This document shows positions 1 to 25,600 of a stretch of DNA of 64,000 nucleotides, one piece after another. The notes under the pieces are model-generated. The model was not told the origin of the DNA and did not search any database. It saw only the letters and a list, made by a program, of their open reading frames with translations. Every line of letters begins with the position of its first letter. The stretch's first letter is position 1. Where the stretch lies: assembly GCF_043641665.1 (NCBI RefSeq), contig NC_092180.1, positions 12,455,891 to 12,519,890 of the forward strand, given 5' to 3'. Source of the DNA: Enoplosus armatus (lineage: Eukaryota; Chordata; Actinopteri; Centrarchiformes; Enoplosidae). Position numbers and translations under genes: made by a program.

Positions 1-13259
<13,259 letters not shown>

Positions 13260-13628
13260 TCATGTATGAAGGCCAATTCACACGACACTCTCCACAGTGT
13301 CCACTTAGACTCTTCTCTCACTCAGGTTGACAAGTGTTTCCTTTCAAAGTAGTTTGTCCTTTTGTGCAAAGATTTTCTTTTATTGGTAAGTTAAGAAGTT
13401 CTAGAGGATCTAGGACTGTATATCAGAGTTTTTTTGGCCTGAGGTTTGGGAGAGCTCTCTTCTGACGGACGGCTGTTTCTAGCTCGGCAGGCCAGTTAAA
13501 TTTGTTTAATTTAATTTCTTTATTTGTACAATTTGGTCTTTTGTTAACTTTCTGGTGTTGGGCAGCACACAGAATAGAAGCCCCAGAATGTCCTTGTTAT
13601 ACAATGATGATTTTATTTTTAAGTTTAT

Positions 13629-13630
13629 AA

Positions 13631-13661
<31 letters not shown>

Positions 13662-13664
13662 TAT
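13629..13664. repeat. (AT)n tract in the igdcc3 3' UTR
   Basis: Near-perfect AT dinucleotide run with one C interruption. Confidence 0.95.
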
Positions 13665-14565
13665 CTTTATCACCTATATGTCAAAGTGGTTATAAGTTAT
13701 TGGTCTTATCTCTACTTTTCTGTGGATGTCAAAGACTCCTGCTGCCTGCTCTCACCTACCAATGATTCCACCTTTTCGCTCACAGAAGACCTCAGCCTTC
13801 GTCCAGGGATTCGATATATTCTGTCTCAGGACTTTATTTCAGTGATATCAACATTTTTTATGAGTTCTCAGCCTTCATACAAGCACTAGACTTGGCTGTG
13901 TGAACCTTACGATTCAACAAAAACCTACCTCAGCCGGAATGAATGTGTTGCGGGAAGCTTTTAGGGACTTTACCTTCCCCTGTGCTCACAATTACTTTAC
14001 ATGCGGAGGAACTGATTGGTTTGAAAATTAAAAGATCAGGTGCCGCACTACCTCAGATGTCAAGAATCGTCTCTCTTCTCCTGCTTGTCGAAGAAAAACG
14101 AAAAAAACGAGTATCCAACATAAAGCACTTCCAAATGCTGAAGTTAATGTTCTACCTCAAGATAACAATGTTAATGTTGTCGCTGTTGTTGTTGTTGTTT
14201 GTTTGTTTATTGCATAATGAAAAACCCTAGTCTCCCCCCTCTGTGAAACCCTGGCTTCCCTCTGATGATGAATATGGTGTTTGTAGACACAATGTCAGTA
14301 CCTCATGCAAATTGACAGACTGATAACACTGTTGTATGAATTACAGTATGTAAGGAATATATATGAATTGTGCTGTTCCATTATAAGCTTTTTTAAAATG
14401 TTATTTCATTCAAAAGATCATAATGCTTTTCTCTCTGTCAAACGTAGTTGCTTCAGTTGAATGAAAAGCCGTTAGAGATACACTGCGTTGCTAATGATAC
14501 ATTCAGGACAATTTACTGCTGAACGAGATGCGACACATGATGTTCAATTGGACGAGAGGCAAAAG

Positions 14566-14571
14566 AATAAA
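14566..14571 (+). terminator. igdcc3: Candidate igdcc3 polyadenylation signal
   Basis: A canonical AATAAA is followed about 50 bases later by a GT-rich stretch (about 14621-14643), the arrangement expected of a cleavage and polyadenylation site. An ATTAAA near 14028 is a weaker alternative. Confidence 0.55.
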
Positions 14572-14766
14572 ATATACAGACGTCATATGTGTCTAAAATT
14601 AGCGCTATGGTTGAAATCTGTGTGTGTGTATTTTGTGTGTGTGCAGATATGTTTTATTGATTGAATGAATGTTTACATGTGTTTGTGATGTATATAAAAC
14701 AAGAAGGAAATTAAGCACAAATCATGATGTCCCAAAACATTATTCCACTATTGTTGGTGTAATGAC

Positions 14767-15420
14767 TTAAAGGAATAGTTTGACATTTTGGGAAATACGC
14801 TTATTGGCTTTCTTGCTGACAGTTAGATGATACCACTCTTGTTTCTTGGTTTTAAATATGAAGATATAGCCGGTAGGCGATTAGCCTAGCTTAGCATGTA
14901 CTAAAATCAAATTGCTTATTTACATCACTGTTTGAGTACTGATTAAACAAATGACATGTAACGTGTTCATTTGTGAGCTTGAGAGGTCCTGATAGGCAGC
15001 TTTTTAGACTTTGGATAGAGCCAGGCTAGCTGTTTCCCCCCGCTTCAAGTCTTGATGCTAAGCTAAGCTAATTGCCTCCCAGCTCCATCTTCATACTTAA
15101 AGGAATAGTTTGACATGTTGGGAAGTACGCTTATTTTGGTGGAAAGTTAGATGAGATGATCGATACCACCCACATGTCTGTATGCTGAATATGAAGCTAC
15201 AGCCAGCAGATGTTAGCATAAAGACTGGCAACAAGGGGAATCATAACAGTAACAAAATCCACCTACCAGCACCTCTACAGTACCAAAACTGATGTGTACA
15301 AACGACAATTCACCATTTTATGGGGGCTTTTGTGCCGGACTATTTCTTGACTGGGAGCAGCAACTTCCTGGAGTCTCAGCTGGTTGCCAGGCAACTGCTC
15401 ATTGAGAGATATTTAACAGA
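14767..15420. mobile_element. Clustered copies of a teleost interspersed repeat (AAAGGAATAGTTTGAC family), partly fold-back
   Basis: I recognise a repeat family common in acanthomorph genomes: a start AAAGGAATAGTTTGACAT, an internal TTAGCATAAAGACTGG and a block TTCCTGGAGTCT. A forward 5' half is at 14767-14910. Inverted material (TAGCTGTTTCCCCC, GCTAAGCTAAGCTAA) follows at about 14940-15092. A longer forward copy then runs from 15098 to about 15410. No coding capacity. The transposon class is uncertain. Confidence 0.7.
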
Positions 15421-18217
15421 CAGATATGAGAGTTGTATCGATCTTCTCTAACTTGTCACTGGAAACCAAATAAGTGTATTTCCCAAAACGCTCAACTACT
15501 CCTTTGATAAAAATTGGCAGCAGTGTATTTCTAACCTCATTCTGGCTATTTGTTGCTGCAGTGCTGTTAGTGATTTTATTTTCACGCCTCATTATCTGCC
15601 TCCTTTTTAAAAAAAAGTAGTAGCCTTTTAGACTTCTGGTGCCCTGGAGATATGACAGTTGCTGATCGTGCTTGACTGTTGTTACTCTCTTCCCAAAACC
15701 AGAATTGCTGCTGCGCCTTCTCCCTCCTGTCAACACTGACTAGTTAAAGTGCTTCAGGAACACCGTGTTTATAATAACGGCCACAGACAGAGAGCTTGGT
15801 GAGGGAGATAGACGGTCGTTGGGTGGCTCTACGATCACAGGGCTTCTTTCTCAGGCTCTGTGCTCTGTGTCGTCACATACTATACAGGACTTGCTTCAAA
15901 GCATTACGGTTACCTACCTCAACCCTGTCTTTGGCCTTTCTCTCAGGTCTTAATGAAGGAAACATACAGAGTACAAACAATGGAGTGGAGTAGAGGATTA
16001 CACACACATATATATATAATATAAATGTATATATATTGCAATTGTTGACACATGCTGGACAGAAAAAGCAGACAGAAAGGGACACATACACAAACGGAGG
16101 GAGAACTCTTTTAAGGACCTTTATCTCGTGCACTAACTATTAAAACAGTTCAAGTTCATGCTTAGTGGATGTATGAATGTATAACTTTGGTTATCCTCGG
16201 ACGTGTTTTTTTCGGGGGGGGTTTTCTGTGAATTAGTGAAGTAAAGTGAGAAAAGTAAAGTGGGTGGCACTTACAACTCCAACACAATTCCACACGATTG
16301 GTTTATTGATTTGCCTTTCTGGCTCCTAAACACAAGTGTGACTCATTACCTTAACTTTACTGCATTCACGTGATATCATTCAGATTTGTACAGAAGTGTC
16401 AACAAACTAGAGCTGTCACTTCAAATTAATTTGAACTAGTACGTAATTTGGTAAAAACGTTTGTTGTGTGATGAGCTCCATAATGTTACGGTGAGACAGT
16501 TGCATTTTGCAAAGTCAGCAAACACCTTTACCTTTATCCAAGTTTTTTTTACATCTGTGGTGTTGTATCCAAAATGCTTCCTCACATTGCCTGTCTGCTA
16601 GTTTGGTGTAATCCATTCAGCATGCTAGCTAGTTTGCAGCACACCCCAACTAGCTTTCTACATTTTACGTTGGCAGAAGATAACAAAAATTGATTGAACG
16701 TTTTGATTGAAATTGCTATAGCTAATTTAAAGGGATACATACAATGCATCTATGGTTTCACACAACAAAACTAGCTAATTTAGGCTATTTAAACTGTGTG
16801 ACTGCAAGGCTACCAGTGGGGCTAGCATCTTGGACTAACTCTCAAATCGGAAAATAACAGGAGGTTTTTCAGTTTTTCCCATTTTGCTAACATTGCGTGA
16901 ATGCAGTATAAGTTTCAAAGAGTTAAATGAAAATATAAGAAATTGGAAAAATTTCAAAAATGTATATTTATGTTGTTTTGGCTCTATGTACAGTATCATA
17001 TCTTCTTATCGTCCACGACATTCCACGTGCGAGTTGTACCTGTCCTCACCGCAGAGAATCACATTCCATCTTTGTGTGTTTAGTGATCATCTTAGATACT
17101 GTAATTTTATGCCTTTTTAAAATTGATTTGTTATGCTCATTTGTTTGCAGATTTTCTCCTTGTATCCATTTCTTGTATTTAATTTTGCACATTGGTGTTA
17201 ATATCATGTTACAAGTGTTGGAAAAACAATAATGCCACTTGCTGCTTGTATATTAATGAACTACCAATGTGATATTTTCTCTCTAGGGCTTCTGCAGCCT
17301 TAATCAGTGTTCTTACTTCTGTTGTGAGTAATTTCACTGGGGAAACAAGTGGTGTGCTTTTCTTCCTTCCTTCCTTCCTCTGTCCCTCGGTGTAATTTAG
17401 GGTTAATCTCTTCCTGCAGGAAATTGCCCACATCTCACCCGTGGATGTGACAGGTTTTAGTGCAATACTGTTTAACCTGATTCACGGGTGAATGTGGTGC
17501 AGTGATGATCATGTTTACGTGATTAGACTTTGATAGGTCAGGTTGTCGTATTGCTGTATAATATTAGAACTTGTGTGATTTAATGGAGCCCTCAAAGCTG
17601 TTCTCACTGACTGACTGGTGCTCTAACTCCATCAGCTGAAGGGACCAGATGAATCCTTCACTGACATAGTGAAAAAAAATGGGGCCTTTGTCTTGTATAT
17701 TCTGTAGCCTTGGGAAGTGCTATGTCACCAAACTCTCCGTTATCCAGTCTGCTTTTTTCTTCGTTCAAGAATCGTGACCTTTGGACAGGGAGAGTGTGTG
17801 CTCAGGGACTCTCTGATCCTCTTGTTACATGTCTATCAGCAGGCCACACTTGGCCTTCTGAACATGAATTTCCTTTTTAAATTCTGCTCTGTGCCCAATT
17901 CGGACAGATTTGCTGTAAGGGATGCCTTCTTTGTTGATCATTTAAGTAAATAATTATCCGGATGATGAGTATTTAACTGCGTCATTTGTTTGGCCACTCT
18001 GCTAGAAACACAACAGGGACATTTCAACTGCCTCCTTAGTGTCCCCAAGGGTGATGAACACAAGGATGTACTGATTACACATTAACATGAGGTTACAACG
18101 TCCATGGAAAAATCATCTGCAACTTCAGGGAAATCACATTCACAAGGAGAATTTAGATTTTTGTTGTTCTCAGTGAAAGATTACTGATTACTGTTTTATG
18201 TTAATATTCATTCTAGA
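15421..18217. other. Intergenic, no gene recognised
   Basis: AT-rich sequence with short AT-type simple repeats near 16005-16035 and a G run near 16214-16222. No exon, RNA gene or transposon identified. Confidence 0.6.
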
Positions 18218-18535
18218 GCTGAAACAATAAGTCATATAATCAATCGGCAGAAAATTAATCTGAAACTATTTTGATAATCCATTTTTCAAGCAAAAATGCC
18301 ACAAAAAAAAACTAGTTCAAGCATCTTAAGTGTGAGAATTTGCTGCTTTTCTTTATCATATGTGATAAACATGCTACAGCTGACGTTACTGGTTGAGATG
18401 TAGGACGTTGTGACAGTGAAAAGTAGTGTTTTTTCACTATTTTGTGACATTTTGTAGACCGAACAATGTAATCGGTTAACTGGGAAAATAAATAAGCTAA
18501 TTAATCGATAATGAAAGTAATCATTAGTTGCAGCT
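18218..18535. mobile_element. Short non-autonomous element with inverted ends (copy 1 of 2)
   Basis: It begins AGCTGAAACAATAA and ends TTAGTTGCAGCT, which are imperfect inverted repeats. The interior has paired ATTAATCGATAATGAAAGTAATCATTAG-like sequence, characteristic of a common teleost MITE-like family. A related copy in the same orientation is at 52048-52361. No clear target-site duplication. Confidence 0.65.
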
Positions 18536-19662
18536 GTACTTTCATTCACACTTCCTCTTGTACCCTCAGGTTCTCACAAAGAAGGCATCCTGAACTGAGC
18601 ACGTGCAGGATTTGTCTTACACTGATTATTATGGTGCCAGTTTGTGTCCGTTAAGACTATATATGTGTCTGTGCAGTTCTCTCTCTTATTATGCATTAGC
18701 CGAATGCAGGTAACCAGATCAAGTCAGAAGGACATGACAGGCTTCGACTGGCTAGACTGACATTGTATCACTGTATAAAGTCTGTTATGGATTTAAGTAC
18801 AATGCTGTAACTCAGCGGTTGATCTTAGCGGCGAGGATGTTTTGGTTAACCTGAAATATTCTGACTCTGGTTTCTGATGCAGCCAGCCTCTTCTTGAAAT
18901 ATCCTTTACATTACGTGGTATTGATCGTTGTGGCACCATCGACCATCCGATATGATTGTGAATTGATTACATTTCCAATGCATTTATCTCTATGGTGTTC
19001 TGCTCTGAAACCCTCGATGACTGTACATGTCAAATAATGCTGAGTTTAGTCAAATGGTGATTTAATGTAATTGTACTTTAATGTTTGAGATCAGTATTAT
19101 ATTTTATATACCTCTGTCGAGAAAGCAGATTGAATCCAATGTGTTTAAAGGTAGTAGGCAGAGAAGATCCTACAGTAGATCTGCATGAGAAACAAGAAAA
19201 GTGTTAGTTAATCATTATTGGACTTGTGATGGTAACACTGTGATATTTAGTCGATTAATGGCAAAATGATGTTGTGATCTCAATATGGTGCTATTGATGG
19301 TCCTGTCTCACAGTGTCGGTCAATCTGTTTTGATGGTTTGTATTGATGAAAATTGGTTGAGTGACCTTTTCCGCTGACAAGTCTAACCGTGTCTTGCCCT
19401 CGCTGATGCCTGATGATCACCTCATCCTCATCCTGTTCCCACCAGTCATCCTCGCACGAGTGACTCGGGGTGAGGTCCTGTCAGTCCTGTTACCTTTTAA
19501 AGTGACAAGTTGTCTGCATTTTCCTTCACAAACCGTCATTGCTTGAGGAGAATGTCTGTTCTGTATTGATGTTGTCAACATGATCTAAAGCTGTTCGGTC
19601 ATCCTTCATTTGGCCGCCGTAATAAGAACAGAGCTCCTGAGTGGACTCTGCAGGTGACTAAA

Positions 19663-19693
<31 letters not shown>

Positions 19694-19698
19694 ACACC
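19663..19698. repeat. (C)17 followed by (CA)n
   Basis: A run of 17 C residues directly followed by about nine CA units. Confidence 0.95.
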
Positions 19699-20571
19699 TG
19701 TCACGTGAAGTTAGCGTCAAACATGAAAGTCAGTTACGGCTTCTCAGTAAAAACATCTTTGTTTAAGCCTGCTTACAGAGACATTAAAACCTTCCTGCAT
19801 AGAGCACCACAAAGCAGATTTGCTTTGCATTTATGTTTATGATTCACAGTCAAAGCTTCGGTCCTGCAGCACTGCAGGCAAAAGAGTATTTAGTCTTAAA
19901 GGGAAAATTATGCCAATATATTTTTGCCATATGAAACCATGTAGGCGTAAGAATATGTGACCCTCTCTTGTCCAGTGTTGCTGGTTTGCATCAAGACTTT
20001 TACTCACATGCATAAAATACAAGAACTGATGTGAGATTATTTTTTTATCGAACTTTGTTTTATCGACCAAGCCAAGTTTCCACAACTTCTCTAGTGGTAA
20101 GGGGTGTTAAGAAACGTTAAACGTTATCCTATTTGTGAGTCAGGACAGTAATCTTATCATGGACGCAAGACTTGACCTCAAGCACAACAGTTGTGTCCTG
20201 ATTTTGCTAGGAATTTAAAAATCACCATCAAACTATATATAAAACATTTTTTCTCGTTTGTTTTCCAGAGAAACGTTGAATTCCACTTTTCGGTGTAAAT
20301 CTCAGTACAATATCGGACCACAACAAAGGGCAAGAGAGGGGAACGGCTGTCTGCCATTTTATTCTCACGCCAGTAAACTGGTTACTGGTACTATAGTTCA
20401 TGAACGAGTAAAAACTACTATTTAATCTATGCAGTTCTATTTTTTTCTTCTATTTTATCCTACAGGGTTCAAATGTGGTGCCAACCTGAAACCAAAAACC
20501 ATATGCATTACCAGTTGTGTAAACTACTTGTTTAATGTCACTCATTTGTACTGTTACCTGCATTTGATTGA

Positions 20572-20625
20572 TCTGTAACGTCAGTCCATGATCACACATC
20601 TGTAACATCAGTCCATGATCACACA
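20572..20625. repeat. 27-bp tandem duplication
   Basis: Two consecutive 27-bp units beginning TCTGTAAC and ending GATCACACA. They differ at one position (CGTCAG versus CATCAG). Confidence 0.95.
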
Positions 20626-21119
20626 TCTGTCTGCCTTCACTGTCTCTCCCACAGTTTAATTCAGGTCAATATGAGATGATGTAATAAGCGTTCTCAGAGC
20701 ATTGTCAGGGATCACTACTGTATGTTTCCACAAAGTTATGTTTCTACACTCTCTTTAGACCAAGGTGTCGTAATTATAAATCTGTATACATATCCACATA
20801 TACAGTGTGTACTGTATGTGTGTATGTATGTGTGTAAAAAGGCAAAATAGACCATTTTTAGTGGTTTGTATTGTTTTAGGGTTCATTGTGCAAAACTGAA
20901 GAAAAACAATAACAGTGATAATAAACTAGCTCTAGTAATAATAAACCCAGAGACTGTCTTTATTCTGTGTGTGTGTGTGTGTGTGTTTATGACTTAGGCC
21001 ACCTTCTGGGACACGGACTAAAGACCAGTTAATAGGGGACATCCAATGTGTCCCCAATTGGGAAAAAGCTGAGTTTTGGGACAGTTGTTAAGGTTACGGT
21101 TAGGCAAGTAGTGGTTAGG

Positions 21120-21122
<3 letters not shown>

Positions 21123-21165
<43 letters not shown>
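21123..21165. repeat. (TG)n microsatellite
   Basis: About 21 TG units. Confidence 0.97.
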
Positions 21166-21167
<2 letters not shown>

Positions 21168-22678
21168 TAGATGGATAAAGAAGCGTAATTTACAGCACAG
21201 ATGTGTTTGTGCTTGGTTGCTTCCTGCGGTCCGCTGAGATGCAGCAGATCAATCTGAAGCAGGCTTCTCCTCTCCACTTTACCGTCCTGTTCTACTATTC
21301 AGCACATTAACTCACGGCCTGCTGGCCAGACAAAGAGTATTGAGCACGAGGCCCAGAGCTCCAGGTCGATGAAGGCTGGTGCCGGACTTCTAATCACTGT
21401 GAATCCCGATGCATGATTGAACTTCAAGACAAAGGAAGAGTCCAATATGGATCAAGCTCCTCTTTCTTGTCTCTCCCTCTCCCTCTCCCTCTCTCTCTTT
21501 TGGGTTCCAGTTTATTTTTGTAGTTTTTTGCCATCATACCTATTGGGAATGACAACATTGTACCCGCAGCAACATCATTATAAAGAAGTCCAATGGAGCA
21601 CGAAACATGAGCAGTCAGACGATCATACAGGTTTTTAACAAACGTCCAGGTCAGACAAACTTATGGGAGCGAGGACATGAAGGTTATTGGTAAAATTATT
21701 TGACAAAACAATTTCACTAAAAGGTCCATTTTGTAGCTGAGCGAGTGTTTGTCATTGACATTTTTCTGAGCACTTAAGGGACTTCTCATCCAAGTTGGCT
21801 TGAAAGTTTGCTGTAGTTAAATTATTGGCCCAACTATCCGTGGAAACGACCACCATCCGTCACAGTTTATTCACTGATTTCCTTGTTCAACTTTGACCTA
21901 TTGTACTTCCAGTTTTGCATTTTTTTTATGTGCATTGAGAACTTATTACCAACATTTGAGATACACTCACTTTAAGTTTTACCTCCTAATTAAGTGGTTT
22001 ACATAATCTTCTGTGTATTTTCTACACAAGTTAACCTGTTTACAACCTGTGACCGTCTGAATGCTTGGTTTTGTTTTGTTTTTGACTGGGACTGCTTTAT
22101 AGATACATTCACAGATCACAGCAATTCACTTGCCGAGTGCAGTGTTATCATAATCAATAGAAACGATGGCCAAAGCTACGAATTCCTTAGCCTCTCTGCA
22201 TTTCTCAAGACATCCACATGCTGACCTATTTATAGGCAGAAAAGCTGATATGTCAGGATGAGCAGCAAAGCTAGTCTCTGCCTCTCAGTATATTTTCAGG
22301 ACTGTGTTTCTGTTTAGGTGTGATGACAAAAGTTGTTTCGTAAAGAAATGCCCTCAGGCAGTTTTGTAATTATATGCATGAACATCAGATAAAAAAGTGA
22401 GCTTTTCGTAATGTCACTGGGTTTACTGTGTTATTCACAACAGACGTCAGTGCTGCATGTTAACGTTTTCTCTTCTTTCCTTACAGCATAGACCATGTGT
22501 GTGTATGCACGTACTGTGATGTGTAAGTATGTGTATTTGCGTGGGATGAGAGGTGTGTGGCGTGTAGTGGCAGAGAGAGGCTGTTTGTGATCATTACAGC
22601 AAGTTTATTTGTGGTTTTAATAGAGAGACAACAGCAGAGTAGTTTTCCACAAGCAGCTCCCCTTTCTTCCCCTCTCAC

Positions 22679-22680
<2 letters not shown>

Positions 22681-22719
<39 letters not shown>
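22681..22719. repeat. (CA)n microsatellite
   Basis: About 19 AC units. Confidence 0.97.
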
Positions 22720-22722
<3 letters not shown>

Positions 22723-23250
22723 CAGTCCAGACTGGCCGTGTAAAGCAGTGAAACTCTATCCCTGGCTGGACCACCTCAACTGGGCCCCGGCTCCTCCTGA
22801 CCCCACACCATTTAAAGTGAGTTGAGAAAGGGGACCTCAGTTTCCCAGAGAGAGCCCAGAGGAGGAGAAGGGGGGGTGCAGCTGTCTTCTGGCTTCTCAC
22901 ACCGCACGCCTTTTAGCGGCTCAAAGGGAGCAGCCAAGAGAGAGGGAGGCCAGAGGTCACACCAGCCAACTTTCATACCCGCCTACCTCTGATGTTCCCT
23001 GTTTTTTTCCCCTCGTTTTTCCCTCTTCTTTTTTTACTGTTTCCAGATTTCCCAGCCGTAACACACTTCCCAGGTGACATCCCTGCTCTCACGTCGCAAA
23101 TAATCCAAACCGTTATGTCAGCTCCTGTTTCCTATTTTAAATGCTGTCCTCCATGTGTGTTGATCTGCATTATTAAAATGTACTAGCCTTTACCACCAGT
23201 AGCCACAGGTGTTTCCAAATCAACCAAGTCTGAAATCCTAAAGAATATAA

Positions 23251-23735
23251 CTTTTAACTTGCATTAACTGATTATTTTTGGCCACTTGACAGCAAAAACA
23301 AGTGGTGAACACAACTTTGCTTATTTACACATTCAGCAGTTACGGAGCAACATTATCATTCATTTGGAGACGGTTCTCTGGCCACCCGGTGAATGTAAGT
23401 CCAATATTCACTTTCCTTTAAGCTCCTGTGGGAAATATCTCTCTCTTTAGCTGCTAAATGCTCCACTACGTTCACCAGCTAGTCGCCAACTGTGTCTGTC
23501 TTATCTGACTGTTGCTGGGCAGGTAGTGTAGGGTGGATTTAGCAGAGCTTTTTTGGTTGCCTGCTGTGACTGAAGACGATGCTGCCGTGAGAGTGAACCA
23601 AATCAGTGGAGCTGAGGGAGGCCGCGGAGTCAGGGGATAATTCTCTGTGGGCCACTACAAGCGAACCCTTTCACATTGTCCTTTTTTTGATTGTTAATAT
23701 GAAAATATTGATTTTAACGGCTTTAAATTAAGTAC
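23251..23735 (+). mobile_element. ~450-bp interspersed element, copy 1 of 3
   Basis: Shares an ordered set of motifs with 28915-29475 and 32479-32884: TTTTTGGCCACTT near the start, then GCTTATTTACACAT, CTAAATGCTCCA, CACCAGCTAGTC, CTGTGTCTG and a CTTTAAA end. The start (TTTAA..TAACTGAT) and end (GATT..GCTTTAAA) are loosely inverted, suggesting a non-autonomous DNA transposon. No open frame of note. Confidence 0.7.
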
Positions 23736-23892
23736 TCATTAATGAGAATGGCCCTTTTAAGTGTTATGTTATTATATGTATTTTAGGATGATTATTACTG
23801 ATTATATAAGCAGCAGTTCAATGTGGTAGTTGATCAAGGTGTTGCTAAATTTAACTGCTTTATGTACCGTTGAACAGTTGAATCCATAACAC

Positions 23893-24095
23893 GCCACAAC
23901 AAACCTGTAGAGCAGGTCGTCCACTGATCGCCGGGTTGGCGGTTTGATCCCCCTGTCCTTCAACAAGAAACTGGACCCCAATAGCTCCTCGTGGTTAGAC
24001 CAGTACCTTGCATGGTAGCTTGCCATTGTCAGTGTAAATGAGAGGCAGATTTTTAATAGCTTTGGATAAAAGCGCTATAATAATATTTTGTAGAA
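23893..24095 (+). mobile_element. tRNA-derived SINE, degraded
   Basis: A GTAGAGCAGGTCG segment resembles a pol III A box. GGTTTGATCCC, about 35 bases later, matches the B-box consensus at most positions. The 3' part ends in TTTGGATAAAAGCGCTATAA, a tail shared by many teleost SINE/LINE pairs. It does not fold as an intact tRNA, so it is a SINE and not a tRNA gene. Confidence 0.65.
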
Positions 24096-24538
24096 AATCT
24101 GCTCCTGTTGTATAATGTGCACATGTTGTGACTGTGTTCCTGTGGGTGTGTTTATGTGGAGGCCAGTGTGGCTTGAAAATCTAAAGATGTAATTTCTGCC
24201 ACTTCTCCCTTCCCCGTGCTGTTGCCTGTGGTTCCAGTTTAGGATGGAGTGTCATGTGGTGGAGGGTGACTGATGGAGAATGTGGGCATTAACATGCTGA
24301 GGCCACAGGAGACGTGGCACTGAAAGCATTAATGGAGTGACTGTTTCTGAGAAAAGGAGGGCTGATGTGATTGCAATGTGCGCCGGGGGAATCATTTTGC
24401 AGGAGCCGACCATGCGGGCTGTATAGTTGCCCTTATAACACATTTATATGTATTTGAGAGATAAATTGGGTGGCCTTTGCAATGGCAGTGAGTGGGGGGC
24501 TCGCATGCAGAGATATGCAGTCATCATCTATGACACAG

Positions 24539-24571
<33 letters not shown>

Positions 24572-25254
24572 TCCCTCAAGCTTCTCTTCATTTCTCACTC
24601 AAACACACATGCATGCACACTTAGTGTTTGAGCGGCTACTCACCGGTTAACACGTACAATGCACCCAAGCGCCCTCAAGACAGAAAAGGTGGGGAGGAGG
24701 GTAGAGCGTGGGGGAGGGGGAGCGGCGGAGATATCGCATCCCCTGTGCACACAACGGCAGTGATGTGTGGAGCAGCAGGACAAAGAAAGGGTGGATGGTG
24801 GGACAAAGGGAGCAAGGGATGGAGATGCGGGGGAAAGAGAAGCTCGAAGGGTGCTGGAGGCAGCAACGAATGGCAGAAGGTGTGAGGATGTAAATCCAAA
24901 AAGGGATGGAAAGATGCTGCTTTGAAGTTCAAATTAAAAAACAAAACATATTTCCTCACCTCTCAGGGTATCTAGCCATGCAGGTACATGTACAGATAAG
25001 TAGCTGAGATTTCTTCTGAGGTGCATGGATTTTCGTTTCATTTGGATTCCCCCTGCCATCATTTCTAACATTAGAACAGCAGGAATTGTGGGATATTGCC
25101 TCAAGACAGTTGGCTGATTTTCAGACCAAAGAAAAGAAATTGTCAAAAAGGCCACAAGAGAGCCCCCAAGCACTTGCTGATTTCACAGTGGGACAGCCCT
25201 GAACACTCTGTCAACAGTTTTGATGAAGACACACTGTGGTCTGTGGTTTATCCA
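24096..25254. other. Intergenic with a possible conserved block and a poly-C run
   Basis: 24140-24520 is non-repetitive and moderately GC-rich, with purine-rich and TAAT-containing segments; it may be conserved non-coding DNA. It is followed by the 32-C run and a G/A-rich stretch at about 24680-24890. No gene supported. Confidence 0.5.
24539..24570. repeat. 32-base homopolymer C run
   Basis: Uninterrupted C residues (G on the other strand). Its exact length is likely to be uncertain in any assembly. Confidence 0.97.
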
Positions 25255-25600
25255 GAGTAACAGCAACACTGTTGAAGTGCCATGCTAGCGGCACTGCTAA
25301 GGTTTGCAATGTTGGTCTGTCAGCCAGTTGGTTTTTAGTGAAGTATCTTGACGTGTCTCTGACGGATTTCCATGAAATTTGGTGCAGACAATCATGGTCC
25401 CCAGAGGATGAGTTAATAACTTTTCCTCAAGCGCCATTTTGGTTTGTGACAAAATACCTGAAAACATGACATTCCCATCGGCAGTTAGCATGCTAACACG
25501 CTAAACTATGACCATGGCAAATATTATACCTGCTTAACATTAGCATGTTATTGCTCACAGACATGTTAGCATGGCTGTAGACTCTTAGTTTTGTTTAAAT
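25255..25600 (-). mobile_element. Interspersed teleost repeat (GTTAGCATGCTAACA family), copy in reverse orientation
   Basis: Carries TTTCCATGAAATTTGGTGCAGACA, then GACATTCCCATC, GTTAGCATGCTAACACGCTAAA and ATGGCTGTAGACTCTTAG in order. I recognise this as a very common acanthomorph repeat. It is in inverted orientation relative to the copy at 49000-49655. No coding capacity. Confidence 0.7.

Larger units (their letters stand above)
13260..14590 (+). other. igdcc3: igdcc3 3' UTR (inferred)
   Basis: Non-coding, AT-rich sequence after the stop codon, running to the first well-placed poly(A) signal. It includes an (AT)n tract at 13629-13664. The right boundary is inferred from that signal. A longer 3' UTR using a later site cannot be excluded. 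Confidence 0.6.
18536..23250. other. Intergenic, no gene recognised
   Basis: Contains a C-run/(CA)n at 19663-19698, a 27-bp tandem duplication at 20572-20625, (TG)n tracts at 20966-20987 and 21123-21165, and (CA)n at 22681-22719. A GC-rich block at 22740-22980 could be conserved non-coding DNA. No exons supported. Confidence 0.6.

Noticed and set aside
23893..23965. tRNA gene
   Set aside because: Box-like motifs are present but no cloverleaf with intact stems and anticodon loop can be drawn; it belongs to a SINE.
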